This document shows, piece after piece, positions 36,709 to 45,318 of a stretch of DNA of 49,805 nucleotides. The stretch covers positions 1 through 49,805 of the forward strand of contig DRQF01000013.1 of the NCBI GenBank assembly GCA_011369445.1, read 5' to 3'. Numbering within the stretch: the stretch's first letter is position 1; the number at the start of each line of letters is the position of its first letter. The notes under the pieces are model-generated. The model ran no database searches. It saw only the letters and a list, made by a program, of their open reading frames with translations, and was not told the DNA's origin. This DNA comes from Planctomycetota bacterium. GTDB lineage: Bacteria > Planctomycetota > GCA-002687715 > DRQF01. The position numbers and the translations under genes were made by a program.

Positions 36709-36737
36709 TGGCCTGACGAGGCCGGTCCGAATATGCT
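36709..36737 (+). promoter_or_regulatory. Weak candidate promoter before the radical SAM gene
   Basis: TTGGCC (near 36708-36713) and TATGCT (36732-36737) are about 18 bases apart, 44 bases upstream of the radical SAM start. An AT-rich stretch TGTATATTC follows at 36744. Spacing is slightly long, so this is tentative. Confidence 0.3.
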
Positions 36738-36780
36738 CGCAAGTGTATATTCTTTTGCCGTGCCGATTTAGGAGAACGTG

Positions 36781-37863
36781 ATGGGCGGAATCGCCAACAT
36801 GATGAAAGCCGGGATCAGCGTCCTGGCGCGGCCCCAAAAGGTGTCGAACACGCCTTTGCACCTCCAGATCGAGCCGACCACGTTTTGCAACCTCAAGTGC
36901 GCGTTCTGCGTCCGCGAGAAGAACGTCTTTCGCCCCAAGCACATGACGTTCGAGACCTTCAAGGAGGTGTTCGACGACGTGAAGCCCATGCGGGTCACGT
37001 TTGCGGGGGACGGTGAGCCGACCTTGTGTCCGGACCTCTTCAAGATGCTGGCGTATGTCCGTGACAACAACGCGAGGGCTATCGTCACCAGCAATGGAAC
37101 GCTCGGACCGGAGCTGGCGGAGCAGATCGTGGATTCGGGCCTCTGGGCGCTGCGGATTTCCATCGACGCGGCCACGGCTGAAACCTACCGCAAGATGCGG
37201 CTCGCCGACTTTCACGAGGCCATTCTCGAAGGCATCCGTGCCATCCAGGCTCTCAAGGAGGAACGGGGCGTTTCCCGCCCCGACGTGGGCTTCGAATATG
37301 TTCTCGGTCGGGACAACCTCCATGAGATGAAGTCCGTGGTGGAGCTGGCCAAGGAGATGGGCGTGTGCCGGGTCAACTTCCGCCCCATGAACCTGGTGGG
37401 CATCGAGGAACGAGAAGACGAGTTGTTGGGAGGCCTCACCAAGGATGGGTATCGGCAGGCTCTGGTCGAGACCCGGGAGTTGGGCGATTCCCTGGGGATC
37501 CCCACCAACCTCGAGGAGATCATCTCTTTGCTCCCGTTCTACGAGGAGCGCTATAAGGACGACTTCAACCCCGAGGGAAAAAGCCCGGATTGCATCTACC
37601 CCTGGGTCCAGATCTACGTGGCGATCGACGGTAAGGTCACCCCTTGCTGCGCGCTCCAGATGGACGAAAAGGTGGACTTCGGCAATCTCTTCGAGGACGG
37701 CTTCGATCGGGTCTGGAACGGTGAGGCCTACAAGACGCTTCGCGAGGAGATGAAGCGCCACCGCTCACCCTACAAGAGCTGCATCACCTGCGAGGGCCGG
37801 AGTCTCGGCAAGGTCACCGAGTTGGCCATGAAGACCCCGGGCTTCCTGAAGAAGGCGAAATGA
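36781..37863 (+). CDS. Radical SAM/SPASM protein
   Basis: This is a 360-residue protein. The N-terminal radical SAM cluster motif is C36-x3-C40-x2-C43 (CNLKCAFC), followed by the GDGEPTL region that binds SAM. The C-terminal SPASM-like region has Cys 271, the pair Cys 289-Cys 290 (VTPCCALQ), the GNLFEDGFDRVWNG block, and Cys 334/Cys 337 (SCITC), enough for one auxiliary Fe-S cluster. Such enzymes modify peptides, sugars or cofactors by radical chemistry. ATG 36781 has GGAG six bases upstream. No short precursor peptide gene is visible nearby. Following an exosortase-type glycosyltransferase, a role in polysaccharide or lipid precursor modification is possible. Confidence 0.85.
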   Translation: MGGIANMMKAGISVLARPQKVSNTPLHLQIEPTTFCNLKCAFCVREKNVFRPKHMTFETFKEVFDDVKPMRVTFAGDGEPTLCPDLFKMLAYVRDNNARAIVTSNGTLGPELAEQIVDSGLWALRISIDAATAETYRKMRLADFHEAILEGIRAIQALKEERGVSRPDVGFEYVLGRDNLHEMKSVVELAKEMGVCRVNFRPMNLVGIEEREDELLGGLTKDGYRQALVETRELGDSLGIPTNLEEIISLLPFYEERYKDDFNPEGKSPDCIYPWVQIYVAIDGKVTPCCALQMDEKVDFGNLFEDGFDRVWNGEAYKTLREEMKRHRSPYKSCITCEGRSLGKVTELAMKTPGFLKKAK

Positions 37864-37925
37864 GGGTTTTCCCGACCCCTGGTTCTGTCATCATGGACTG
37901 ACCCCAGCCGCAGGAGAACGAGTGC

Positions 37926-38690
37926 ATGAGTCGACGGCCAGTCATCGGTGTGTCATCCCGCAAGATCTACTTCACCCACAACGACCGTCCCTACCCCCGT
38001 TTCGGCGTGTCCATGCACTACGTCCAGGCCGTTGAGGCCGCGGGCGGCGTGCCCATGATCTTGCCGCTGACCCAAAACTCGGACGTCCTCGTTCAGCTCC
38101 TGGACGTCTGTGACGGCCTGTTGCTCACCGGAGGTTTCGACATCGATCCGTCCTGGTACGGCGAGGAGCCGCATCGTCGCATCGAACAGATCAATCCCCT
38201 GCGCGACGTCACCGAGATGATTCTCACCCGCGAAGCCCTGTCTCGGGACATGCCCACGTTCGGTATCTGCCGAGGCATGCAGGTGCTCAACGTGGCGGCC
38301 GGCGGGACACTGATCCAAGATATCGAGTCCCAGATGGGGGATGAGACCCTGCTCCACTTCCAAAAGCTCACCGAGGAATACCCCTCCCACAGCATCGAGA
38401 TCATGGAGAACAGCTGGCTGCATCACCTGGTGGGGGAGACCAAGGTGCGGGTCAACAGTTACCACCACCAGTGCGTGAAAGAACCCGCGCCCGGATTTCA
38501 TGTGACGGCCAAGGCTCCGGACGGGGTGGCCGAGGCCATGGCGAGCGAGAAACACACCTTTGCCAGGGCCGTCCAGTGGCATCCGGAGCTCACCTTCACC
38601 AACCTGGATTTCAACCTGGCGCTCTTCCGGTCCCATGTGGAGGCGGCGGGGCGTTTCTACCTGAAGCGTGCCGGGCAGGAGGTCCGCTGA
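37926..38690 (+). CDS. Class I glutamine amidotransferase-like hydrolase (peptidase C26, PuuD-like)
   Basis: This is a 254-residue protein with the C26 layout: N-terminal VIGVSSRK and YVQAVEAAGGVPMILPL, LLTGGFDIDPSWYG, nucleophile elbow FGICRGMQ with Cys 115, and VQWHPE with the catalytic His 219 and Glu 221. Family members such as PuuD hydrolyse gamma-glutamyl amide bonds, for example gamma-glutamyl-GABA. There is no putrescine pathway gene nearby, so the substrate is open. It follows the radical SAM gene by 62 bases on the same strand, with glyQS 108 bases downstream. Confidence 0.85.
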   Translation: MSRRPVIGVSSRKIYFTHNDRPYPRFGVSMHYVQAVEAAGGVPMILPLTQNSDVLVQLLDVCDGLLLTGGFDIDPSWYGEEPHRRIEQINPLRDVTEMILTREALSRDMPTFGICRGMQVLNVAAGGTLIQDIESQMGDETLLHFQKLTEEYPSHSIEIMENSWLHHLVGETKVRVNSYHHQCVKEPAPGFHVTAKAPDGVAEAMASEKHTFARAVQWHPELTFTNLDFNLALFRSHVEAAGRFYLKRAGQEVR

Positions 38691-38798
38691 CCCCCATCCT
38701 CGAGGGGGATCCGTCCTCGCGTTGAAAGTCCCAGTTCCCCCCCGCATAATCCGGCTCTTCGAGAAGCTTTCTCCTCCGCGCGAACGAGGGCCGTCAAT

Positions 38799-40130
38799 TT
38801 GAAACCCGCCGATACCATGGAAAAGCTCGTGTCGCTGTGCAAGCGCCGAGGCTTCGTCTTCCCTTCCAGCGAGATCTACGGAGGCCTCAAGTCCTGTTGG
38901 GACTATGGTCCTTTGGGCGTGGAGTTGAAGCGGAACGTCAAGGATGCCTGGTGGAACGCTCTCGTGCGAGGTCGCTCCGATGTCGTCGGGCTCGACACCT
39001 CGATCCTCATGCACCCGAAGGTTTGGGAGACCAGCGGCCACGTTTCTGGATTCAACGATCCACTGGTGGACTGCAAAAAGTGCAAGGCTCGATTCCGCGC
39101 GGACACCCTGGACACCCAGGTCTGCCCCGAGAAGCCTTCCAAGCGGCCCGGGGAATGCGACGGAGAGCTGACCGAACCCCGACAGTTCAACCTGATGTTC
39201 AAGACGAACATGGGGCCTGTTGAGAGCCAGGAGTCGGCCGTCTATCTGCGTCCGGAGACGGCTCAGGGCATTTTCGTCAATTTCAAGAACGTCCTCGAGA
39301 CGTCGCGGGTGAAGCCCCCCTTCGGCATCGCCCAACAGGGCAAGTCCTTCCGCAACGAGATCGTGACGGAGAACTTCATCTTTCGGAGCCGGGAGTTCGA
39401 GCAGATGGAGATGGAGTTCTTCGTGCCCCCGGCGGAGGCGGACACTTGGTACGAGTATTGGTGCAAGGAACGTCTGCAGTGGTTCCTCGACCTGGGGGTC
39501 GACCCCGACCGCATGCGCCTCCGCGAGCACGAGAGCAACGAATTGGCCCACTATTCCAAGGCCTGCGCGGATCTCGAATACCAATTCCCCTTCGGCTGGA
39601 AAGAGCTGGAAGGGGTGGCCAACCGGACTGATTTCGACCTGAAGCGCCATCAGGAGGCCACGGGCCGGGACCTGCGATTCTTTGACGATCAGACGAAGGA
39701 ACGGTATTGGCCCTATGTGATCGAACCGGCCCTCGGTGTGGATCGGGCCATCCTTGTCTTCCTCGTGGACGGCTACGACGAGGAGGCGTTGGAGGACGGC
39801 GATTCTCGGACGGTTCTCCACCTGCATCCGAAGCTCGCCCCCATCAAGGCGGGGATCTTCCCCTTGGTGAAGAAGGACGGCCTTCCGGACATCGCTCACA
39901 AGCTCGAAGAGGACCTGCGGAAGCAGTTCAACGTCTTCTATGACCAAAGCGGCGCCATCGGTCGCCGCTATCGGCGCCAGGACGAGATCGGTACCCCCTT
40001 CTGCATCACGGTGGATCATGACTCGAAGGAGAACGGCACGGTCACGATCCGTGACCGGGACACCATGGCGCAGGAACGGGTCGCCATCGATGCCGTGGCG
40101 GCCTTTCTACGGGGCAAGATCGGGTACTGA
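38799..40130 (+). CDS. glyQS: Glycine--tRNA ligase, single-chain dimeric type
   Basis: This is a 443-residue class II synthetase of the alpha2 (archaeal/eukaryotic/Gram-positive) type rather than the bacterial alpha/beta type. It has the start RRGFVFPSSEIYGGLKSCWDYGPLG, the Cys-containing insertion beginning DCKKCKARF, motif 2 FRNEIV, and the anticodon domain near the C-terminus (LPDIAHKLEEDLRKQF). I start at TTG 38799 because GAGGG lies eight bases ahead; an ATG at 38817 is also possible and is too far from that box. It is followed by a strong hairpin. Confidence 0.96.
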   Translation: MKPADTMEKLVSLCKRRGFVFPSSEIYGGLKSCWDYGPLGVELKRNVKDAWWNALVRGRSDVVGLDTSILMHPKVWETSGHVSGFNDPLVDCKKCKARFRADTLDTQVCPEKPSKRPGECDGELTEPRQFNLMFKTNMGPVESQESAVYLRPETAQGIFVNFKNVLETSRVKPPFGIAQQGKSFRNEIVTENFIFRSREFEQMEMEFFVPPAEADTWYEYWCKERLQWFLDLGVDPDRMRLREHESNELAHYSKACADLEYQFPFGWKELEGVANRTDFDLKRHQEATGRDLRFFDDQTKERYWPYVIEPALGVDRAILVFLVDGYDEEALEDGDSRTVLHLHPKLAPIKAGIFPLVKKDGLPDIAHKLEEDLRKQFNVFYDQSGAIGRRYRRQDEIGTPFCITVDHDSKENGTVTIRDRDTMAQERVAIDAVAAFLRGKIGY

Positions 40131-40169
40131 GCCTTTCCATCATCCTCGGGTTCGGCCGCCGCTGTCACG

Positions 40170-40201
40170 AAAAAAGCCGCCGGCGCTGATGCGCCGGCGG
40201 C
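40170..40201 (-). terminator. Strong bidirectional hairpin terminator
   Basis: A perfect 11-bp stem GCCGCCGGCGC / GCGCCGGCGGC (40176-40186 and 40191-40201) with loop TGAT is followed on the minus strand by six U residues (40170-40175). It ends the kelch lipoprotein gene and probably also limits read-through from glyQS, although the plus-strand U run is poor. Confidence 0.85.
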
Positions 40202-40228
40202 TTGCGTTTGCGTCGAACCCGTCTGGGG

Positions 40229-42238
40229 TCAGAGGGTGAAGCTCGCCGTTGCGGGGGTCCCCATCCTGCCTCCCACGGGAATGATCTCGAGCATGACCGC
40301 TTGACCCGCGCTCAGTCCGTCGGCGGTGGCATTCCAGGTCAGCGTGTAGGAGCCCGGAGCCAGATTGACGGTCTTCGCGTAGTCCGTGAGGGTGGCGAAC
40401 TGATAGGTCTGACCGCCGTCCGTCGAGAAGCGGACGATCACGAAAGCTCGGTCCCCTTCCGCGTCGGCGAGATCAAAGGTGATCCCTGCCGCAGCGGGCC
40501 CGCTGGGCGTCGAGACGGCGATGTTGCTCACCGTCGGAGCCGAGTTGTTGAACTGGTAGACCTCGATGGTGTTGAGGGCTGATTCCATCCCCATGGTGCC
40601 CGTGACGCCTCCGAGGAGGACGTTCGAGCCTCCCGGCAGCGTGGTGGAGGTGTGTCGTGCCCGCGCCGTGGTGAGAGCCGTCACCGGGCTGAACATGCCG
40701 ATGGTCAGACTCGTGAACGGGGTGGGGATAAAGACCTCCGCGCTGTCGAGAGCGCTCCCCGGGGCTCCGTTGTCAAAGCCTCCGGTCACCAGGATCTCGG
40801 TGCTTCCCAAAAGCGCCGCGGCGTGCTCGGTGCGGGCCGCGGAAAGGGCAACCGAAGCGGACGAGGTGAATCCGGCGGGGATGCCCCCGTTGTTCTCCGG
40901 GAAGCTCCGGTAGAAGTCCGCCGTGGCGACCACGGAATCGTCGGAGACCTTGCGGCCACCGATGAGGGCGCAGACGCCGTTCACCAAGAGCGTGGCCGTG
41001 TGTTGGTAGCGATCGATGTTCGTTCCCGTGCTCGACCAGGTGTTGGTCCGGAAGTCGTAGAGGAAGGCCGGCTGTGGGGTCGTGGGATTCATCGGGTCCC
41101 GCCCCCCCGCGAGGAGCACCATGCCATTTGGGAGCAACGTGCAGGTGTGATCCGCCCGTGGGCCAGGAAGGCTGGCCACCAAGCTGAAGCTGTCGCTCAC
41201 CGGGTCATAGATCTCCGCGGAGGTCGATGTGCCCGCGTTGGTTCCGACACCGCCGGTGATGAGCACCGTGTTGTTCGGCAGCCAGCAGGCGGCATGACGC
41301 TCCCGGTCCATCTGCATGGTCGAGCCCGTGGCGGTGACCGATTCCGTGGGGCTGAACCCGTAGATATCCGCCGTGTTGAGGGCGGTGGGGGTCGTTCCCA
41401 AGGTGACCGGGCCCGTGTTGGTGCCGCCGGTGACGAGCACGCTCACGTTGCCTTGGCTGTTGAAGAAGAAGGCCGAGGCGTGGCGAACTCGAGTGTTCTG
41501 TCCGGCCTGGCTGAACGCCAACACCTGCATCCGGTTGCCCAGATCCAGGTCGAACCGATCCAAGGTGCTCACGGCGTTGGCGCCCCCATCGACGCCGCCC
41601 ACCGCGAGGAGGCTGGGATTGGGCATGGTATCCACGGCGTGGGCCGTATGCCGGGCGCGCCCCGGCTGGGCGGCGCCGGGACCAATGTTACCGCCACTGA
41701 CGGTGACGGGCGGGCTCCCGCCGTCATACGTGACGTTGCATTGGATGCCGGTCTGGACCGTTTGCCCGGAAAGGGCTCCCGTGGGGGTGATCTCCACGCA
41801 CACCGTGGCGCCCACGAACCCGAGATCCGCGCCCGCCTGCCAATAGAACGTGCCGGAGGCCGATCCCGTGGCGAGACTGAGGTTGGAGCCGTTCTCCGAC
41901 GTGACGCCGAAGAGAGCCTCCAGGGCCGTGCTGATCTCCGTCATGGAAAACTCGGATTCCCCAGCATCCGGCATGCCGTTGCCGTTGGCGTCGACGAAGA
42001 ACTTGAATTCCAGGCCAAAGCTCTGGCCTGGGTCGCCGGTCACCGTGTAATCGATGGACAGGATGGTCTCGCCCGTCGTGGGGTCGGTCAAGGACGACAC
42101 CTGTCCGATTGTTGCGACCAAGGCGGCAATCACGTTGGGGGGGGTAAACCCTCCACCTCCGCAGCCCGGAACTCCCAACATCATTGCGGTGCCGATCAGG
42201 AGAAGGGCCATGCCCTTCGTCACCTTCTTCGCCATCAT
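40229..42238 (-). CDS. Seven-kelch-repeat secreted lipoprotein
   Basis: This is a 669-residue protein. I start it at ATG 42238 (or 42235), which gives a signal ending MLGVPGC; the open frame upstream lacks such features. The N-terminal domain is a beta-sandwich with a calcium-loop-like DANGNGMPDAGE. The middle contains seven kelch/galactose-oxidase-like repeats, each with Arg-x-x-His near its start (RARHTAHAV, RVRHASAFF, RERHAACWL, RADHTCTLL, RYQHTATLL, RTEHAAALL, RARHTSTTL) and a GG turn, predicting a closed seven-bladed propeller. The C-terminal about 110 residues look like an Ig-like domain. No galactose-oxidase active-site pattern is evident. It is likely a surface binding or structural protein. 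Confidence 0.78.
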   Translation of the reverse strand: MMAKKVTKGMALLLIGTAMMLGVPGCGGGGFTPPNVIAALVATIGQVSSLTDPTTGETILSIDYTVTGDPGQSFGLEFKFFVDANGNGMPDAGESEFSMTEISTALEALFGVTSENGSNLSLATGSASGTFYWQAGADLGFVGATVCVEITPTGALSGQTVQTGIQCNVTYDGGSPPVTVSGGNIGPGAAQPGRARHTAHAVDTMPNPSLLAVGGVDGGANAVSTLDRFDLDLGNRMQVLAFSQAGQNTRVRHASAFFFNSQGNVSVLVTGGTNTGPVTLGTTPTALNTADIYGFSPTESVTATGSTMQMDRERHAACWLPNNTVLITGGVGTNAGTSTSAEIYDPVSDSFSLVASLPGPRADHTCTLLPNGMVLLAGGRDPMNPTTPQPAFLYDFRTNTWSSTGTNIDRYQHTATLLVNGVCALIGGRKVSDDSVVATADFYRSFPENNGGIPAGFTSSASVALSAARTEHAAALLGSTEILVTGGFDNGAPGSALDSAEVFIPTPFTSLTIGMFSPVTALTTARARHTSTTLPGGSNVLLGGVTGTMGMESALNTIEVYQFNNSAPTVSNIAVSTPSGPAAAGITFDLADAEGDRAFVIVRFSTDGGQTYQFATLTDYAKTVNLAPGSYTLTWNATADGLSAGQAVMLEIIPVGGRMGTPATASFTL

Positions 42239-42492
42239 CAGCAGTATCCCTATTCCGTAAACCTGGCGCGCAAGTGCGGCTGTCATCATTCCGATCTCGG
42301 AAGTGATCTTACCCGGCCGTCTCGGATTCGCCAAGAATGTTTTTCCAAAGGACTTGCGGCAAGTCCGATCTCTTCAATGACTTTCGACGGACCGGGGGAC
42401 AGACTTGAGGCCGCGGCCCTTGCAAGAACTTGCAGGGCGGACCGGGAAAAGTCAGTTTTCTCGGTAGAAGAACCGGGTCTTCGGGAGAACTC

Positions 42493-44976
42493 ATGCCGAC
42501 CTTGCGAGCCGTTCGCGTCGCCTCTTTCGCTGTCTGCGTGGGGCTTCTCGTCTTCCCCCTGATGTACTGGAGGGACGCCTACGAGCAGACGGAGTTGCCC
42601 AGGAGGGTCGCGTCGGGCCTGTTGATCTGGGGGTTATGGGCCTATCTGGCCGCCTGGGGTGGGAGGAATGTCCTCGGTGGAGGCGGATGGGGCCGGTCTC
42701 CCAAGCTTCTTCTTGTCTTCACGATGTGGTCTCTCGTCTCCTGGATCGTGGCCCTCGTTCCCTCCCAGGGGATCGATCCCATGATGCGGGATCTGGAGAC
42801 GCTGGGATGGTTTCTTCTGGCCTGGGAGCTCTCGGCGCACGCCTTTTTTCGCCGTGGGGCGATCGTTGCCCTCTGTGCCGCGGCCTGTGTCGCGGCCCTG
42901 GTGGGCCACGGACAGTTTCTCCTCGCCCACGGGAGTCTTCCCCTGGCCGGCTCGGGGGGGCTCGGAGCGTGGCTGGCGGGTTGGTCCCACCAGGGAGCTT
43001 TGGGCGTGTTCCCCGGAGGCCTGTTCGGCGGCTTGGATCAGGCCGACACGCCGGCTTCCACCTTCGGGCACCCAAACATGGGGGCGGAATTCGTGGCGAT
43101 GGCTCTCTTCCCACTCCTGGCATCCGCCTGGGGCAACGCGGTTCGCAACGAAGGCTCCCGAACCTGGAATCTCACCCGGGGAGCGGTTTGTCTGCTGGCG
43201 GCGGGCCTTTGCGCCGCCTACATCGCCGAGACCGGATCCCGGGCCGTCATGATCTCTTTGCTCGGGGCGACGGGGTTGGCGGCCATCTATCTCGTCGACC
43301 GTTCGGCTCGGGTGCGTCCTTTGTTCGGCTCCAAGGTCGCTCACCTGACCTTTCATGGACTCATGGCGCTGGCGCTCGTGGCGGGGCTCGCCACGGCGGC
43401 TTCGCTCACGGAAGGAAGCGCCCGCCACGGTCAGGCCCCGACGACGGTGTTGCGGCGGCTTCGGTCCGCCTTCGATGGAGAGAACACCACCGTGACGGAG
43501 CGGGTCGTCTTGTGGAAGAACACGCTGGCCATGATGGAGGATCGACCCGTGGCCGGTTTCGGTCCGGGCGGTTTTCCGGTCTTCTACCCGGCCTACGCGG
43601 CGTCCCGAGCCACCCACGCGACGGGGCGCCTCAAATTGCGACGCCAACCGGCAAAACCCCATAACGACATGCTGCATCTGGCCGTCGAGCGAGGCTGGAT
43701 CGGAGCCGCCCTTTGGCTCCTCGCCGTGGGGGGGGTCCTCGTCGGCGGGTTCCGGGGGCTCGCGCGGGCTGGAGGCCCTGAATCGTGGCTTCGTGGTTCC
43801 GTGCTGCTCTCCCTTCTGGTCGTCCTCGCCGCATCCATGGTGTCGTTCCCCTTCCTCCAGACCGGGACGCGCATCGGTTTCTGGGTGCTGGCTGCGGTCG
43901 TCCTTCGGGCCGGGGAGACGGCTCGGCCGGCCAGGCCCGCCCCTTGGCCCCAGCGACTCCTCCCCCTTCTCGCTTTCGCGGCCCTGTTCGTGGTGACCGC
44001 CGCTCACGGAAGGGCGTCCCTGAGGGCGAGCGAGGATCATCGCCGGGTTCTCCAGCTGCGCGGTGTCGGTTCCCTTCCTTCCGGCATGGCCGAGGCCCAG
44101 CTCAGAGAAGAATTGATCCACGCCCAGACGGCCTGGGTTCGGCGCCCTGACCGGTATCACTACGCGCTCTTGGCGGGAGATGCCCTCCGGCGCGCCGGAC
44201 GCCCCTTCGAGGCGGAAAGAGCCTTTCGCTCGGCTCTGGACCTGCACCCCAATCTCATCAACGCACACGTCGTATTGGCGGAGTTGCTTTTGAATCGCAA
44301 CGACGTGGCGGGAGCGAAAAGGGAGGCGGAAGCGGCCGTGGCCCTCAATCCGCGCGCCGCGCGGGCCGCCCTGTTGATGGGGCGCGTGCTGGCCCGGGAA
44401 GGGCTCCTCTTGCCCGCCATGGAGTGGTTGCGGCGGGCTCTCGACCTGAAGCCCGACCCCGGCGATCGCCTCGACATTCACGTGGAAATGGCACGCATCT
44501 TCAACCTGTTCGACAAGCTCAGGTCCGCCACCGAACACCTGCAGCGGGCCGCGTCGATCGACCCCACATCGACCCGAGTGCTCGAGGCCCGCGCACAAAT
44601 CCTCGAGCGGAACTCGCCGGGGTCACCGGCGGCCTTTCAGGCGTGGAGTCAGCTCATGGAGGCTGACCCGCTGTCTTCCGAGGCGCGACTGAGAGTCGGG
44701 CTTGGACTCCTGGATCAGGGTGACGCTGCATCGGCACTGGTGCTCATCGACGAGGCTTTCGCCATCCATCCCCTCGATCCGACTTTGCTCCTTCACCGGG
44801 CGCGCGCCTTGACGAGCCTCGGCCGTCTTCAAGACGCCCGCGACAGCCTTCTCGAATGCATGCGTCAATGTATTTGGATCCACAAGGATCAGGTGCTGTT
44901 CGAACGAGCCCGGAGCCTGCTGCGGGATGTGGAAAAGCGGATGGGGGAGAAAGCCACGAGTGGGGACGAAGAATGA
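42493..44976 (+). CDS. Wzy/O-antigen ligase-like membrane protein fused to TPRs
   Basis: This is an 827-residue protein with GGGAG five bases before the ATG. About ten to twelve transmembrane helices occupy the first 510 residues. The Wzy_C signatures are ETGSRAVMISLL, GFGPGGFPVFYPAY and PHNDMLHLAVERGWIGAALWL, with a large periplasmic loop between. After about residue 530 come tetratricopeptide repeats (RPFEAERAFRSALDLHPN; MEWLRRALDLKPDPG; RSATEHLQRAASIDP). Such proteins polymerise or ligate polysaccharide chains at the periplasmic side of the inner membrane, or glycosylate pilins. The TPR tail could recruit partners. The stop overlaps the start of a small membrane protein gene. Confidence 0.82.
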   Translation: MPTLRAVRVASFAVCVGLLVFPLMYWRDAYEQTELPRRVASGLLIWGLWAYLAAWGGRNVLGGGGWGRSPKLLLVFTMWSLVSWIVALVPSQGIDPMMRDLETLGWFLLAWELSAHAFFRRGAIVALCAAACVAALVGHGQFLLAHGSLPLAGSGGLGAWLAGWSHQGALGVFPGGLFGGLDQADTPASTFGHPNMGAEFVAMALFPLLASAWGNAVRNEGSRTWNLTRGAVCLLAAGLCAAYIAETGSRAVMISLLGATGLAAIYLVDRSARVRPLFGSKVAHLTFHGLMALALVAGLATAASLTEGSARHGQAPTTVLRRLRSAFDGENTTVTERVVLWKNTLAMMEDRPVAGFGPGGFPVFYPAYAASRATHATGRLKLRRQPAKPHNDMLHLAVERGWIGAALWLLAVGGVLVGGFRGLARAGGPESWLRGSVLLSLLVVLAASMVSFPFLQTGTRIGFWVLAAVVLRAGETARPARPAPWPQRLLPLLAFAALFVVTAAHGRASLRASEDHRRVLQLRGVGSLPSGMAEAQLREELIHAQTAWVRRPDRYHYALLAGDALRRAGRPFEAERAFRSALDLHPNLINAHVVLAELLLNRNDVAGAKREAEAAVALNPRAARAALLMGRVLAREGLLLPAMEWLRRALDLKPDPGDRLDIHVEMARIFNLFDKLRSATEHLQRAASIDPTSTRVLEARAQILERNSPGSPAAFQAWSQLMEADPLSSEARLRVGLGLLDQGDAASALVLIDEAFAIHPLDPTLLLHRARALTSLGRLQDARDSLLECMRQCIWIHKDQVLFERARSLLRDVEKRMGEKATSGDEE

Positions 44977-45254
44977 AGAGATGGGCCGGCCTGTGCATAC
45001 TCTCCTTGGTCTGTCTTCTGCCCCCGTCCGCGGGCTCCCTCTCGGCTGATCTCATCCCGCAAGGAGACCTGTCCGGGCAGAGCGATCACTTGGAGGACAT
45101 GGACTACCGACCGGAAAGTGATCGCCCCATCGAGGAGGATGAGTCCTCCTCCCGTCGGATTGAACTCATCCTGGGTATGGCCTTCATCGGGGGGCTTCTC
45201 CTGCTGGCCCTCTTCCGCCAGCAGGCCCGCTTCAGTCGCAGACGAATGCGTTGA
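44973..45254 (+). CDS. Small single-pass membrane protein coupled to the Wzy-like gene
   Basis: This is a 93-residue protein whose ATG overlaps the previous stop (ATGA). It has a signal peptide (LCILSLVCLLPPSAGSLSA), an acidic linker rich in Asp/Glu, and a transmembrane helix near the C-terminus (IELILGMAFIGGLLLLALF) followed by a basic tail. It would thus be periplasmic with a C-terminal anchor. The family is not recognised; coupling suggests it works with the polymerase/ligase. Confidence 0.65.
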   Translation: MKRWAGLCILSLVCLLPPSAGSLSADLIPQGDLSGQSDHLEDMDYRPESDRPIEEDESSSRRIELILGMAFIGGLLLLALFRQQARFSRRRMR

Positions 45255-45318
45255 CCTGGGCTATGATTTGTCCCTCCCGGACTCCGTCCCGTCATCGAAA
45301 CCAAGAGGTCTCTCGAGC

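Noticed and set aside
37953-40019. Open frame of 688 codons on the minus strand opposite the amidotransferase and glyQS genes
   Set aside because: Shadow of two recognisable genes; no motifs and no ribosome-binding site.
40652-42562. Open frame of 636 codons on the plus strand opposite the kelch lipoprotein
   Set aside because: The minus strand has signal peptide, seven regular repeats and a terminator, so the plus frame is a by-product.
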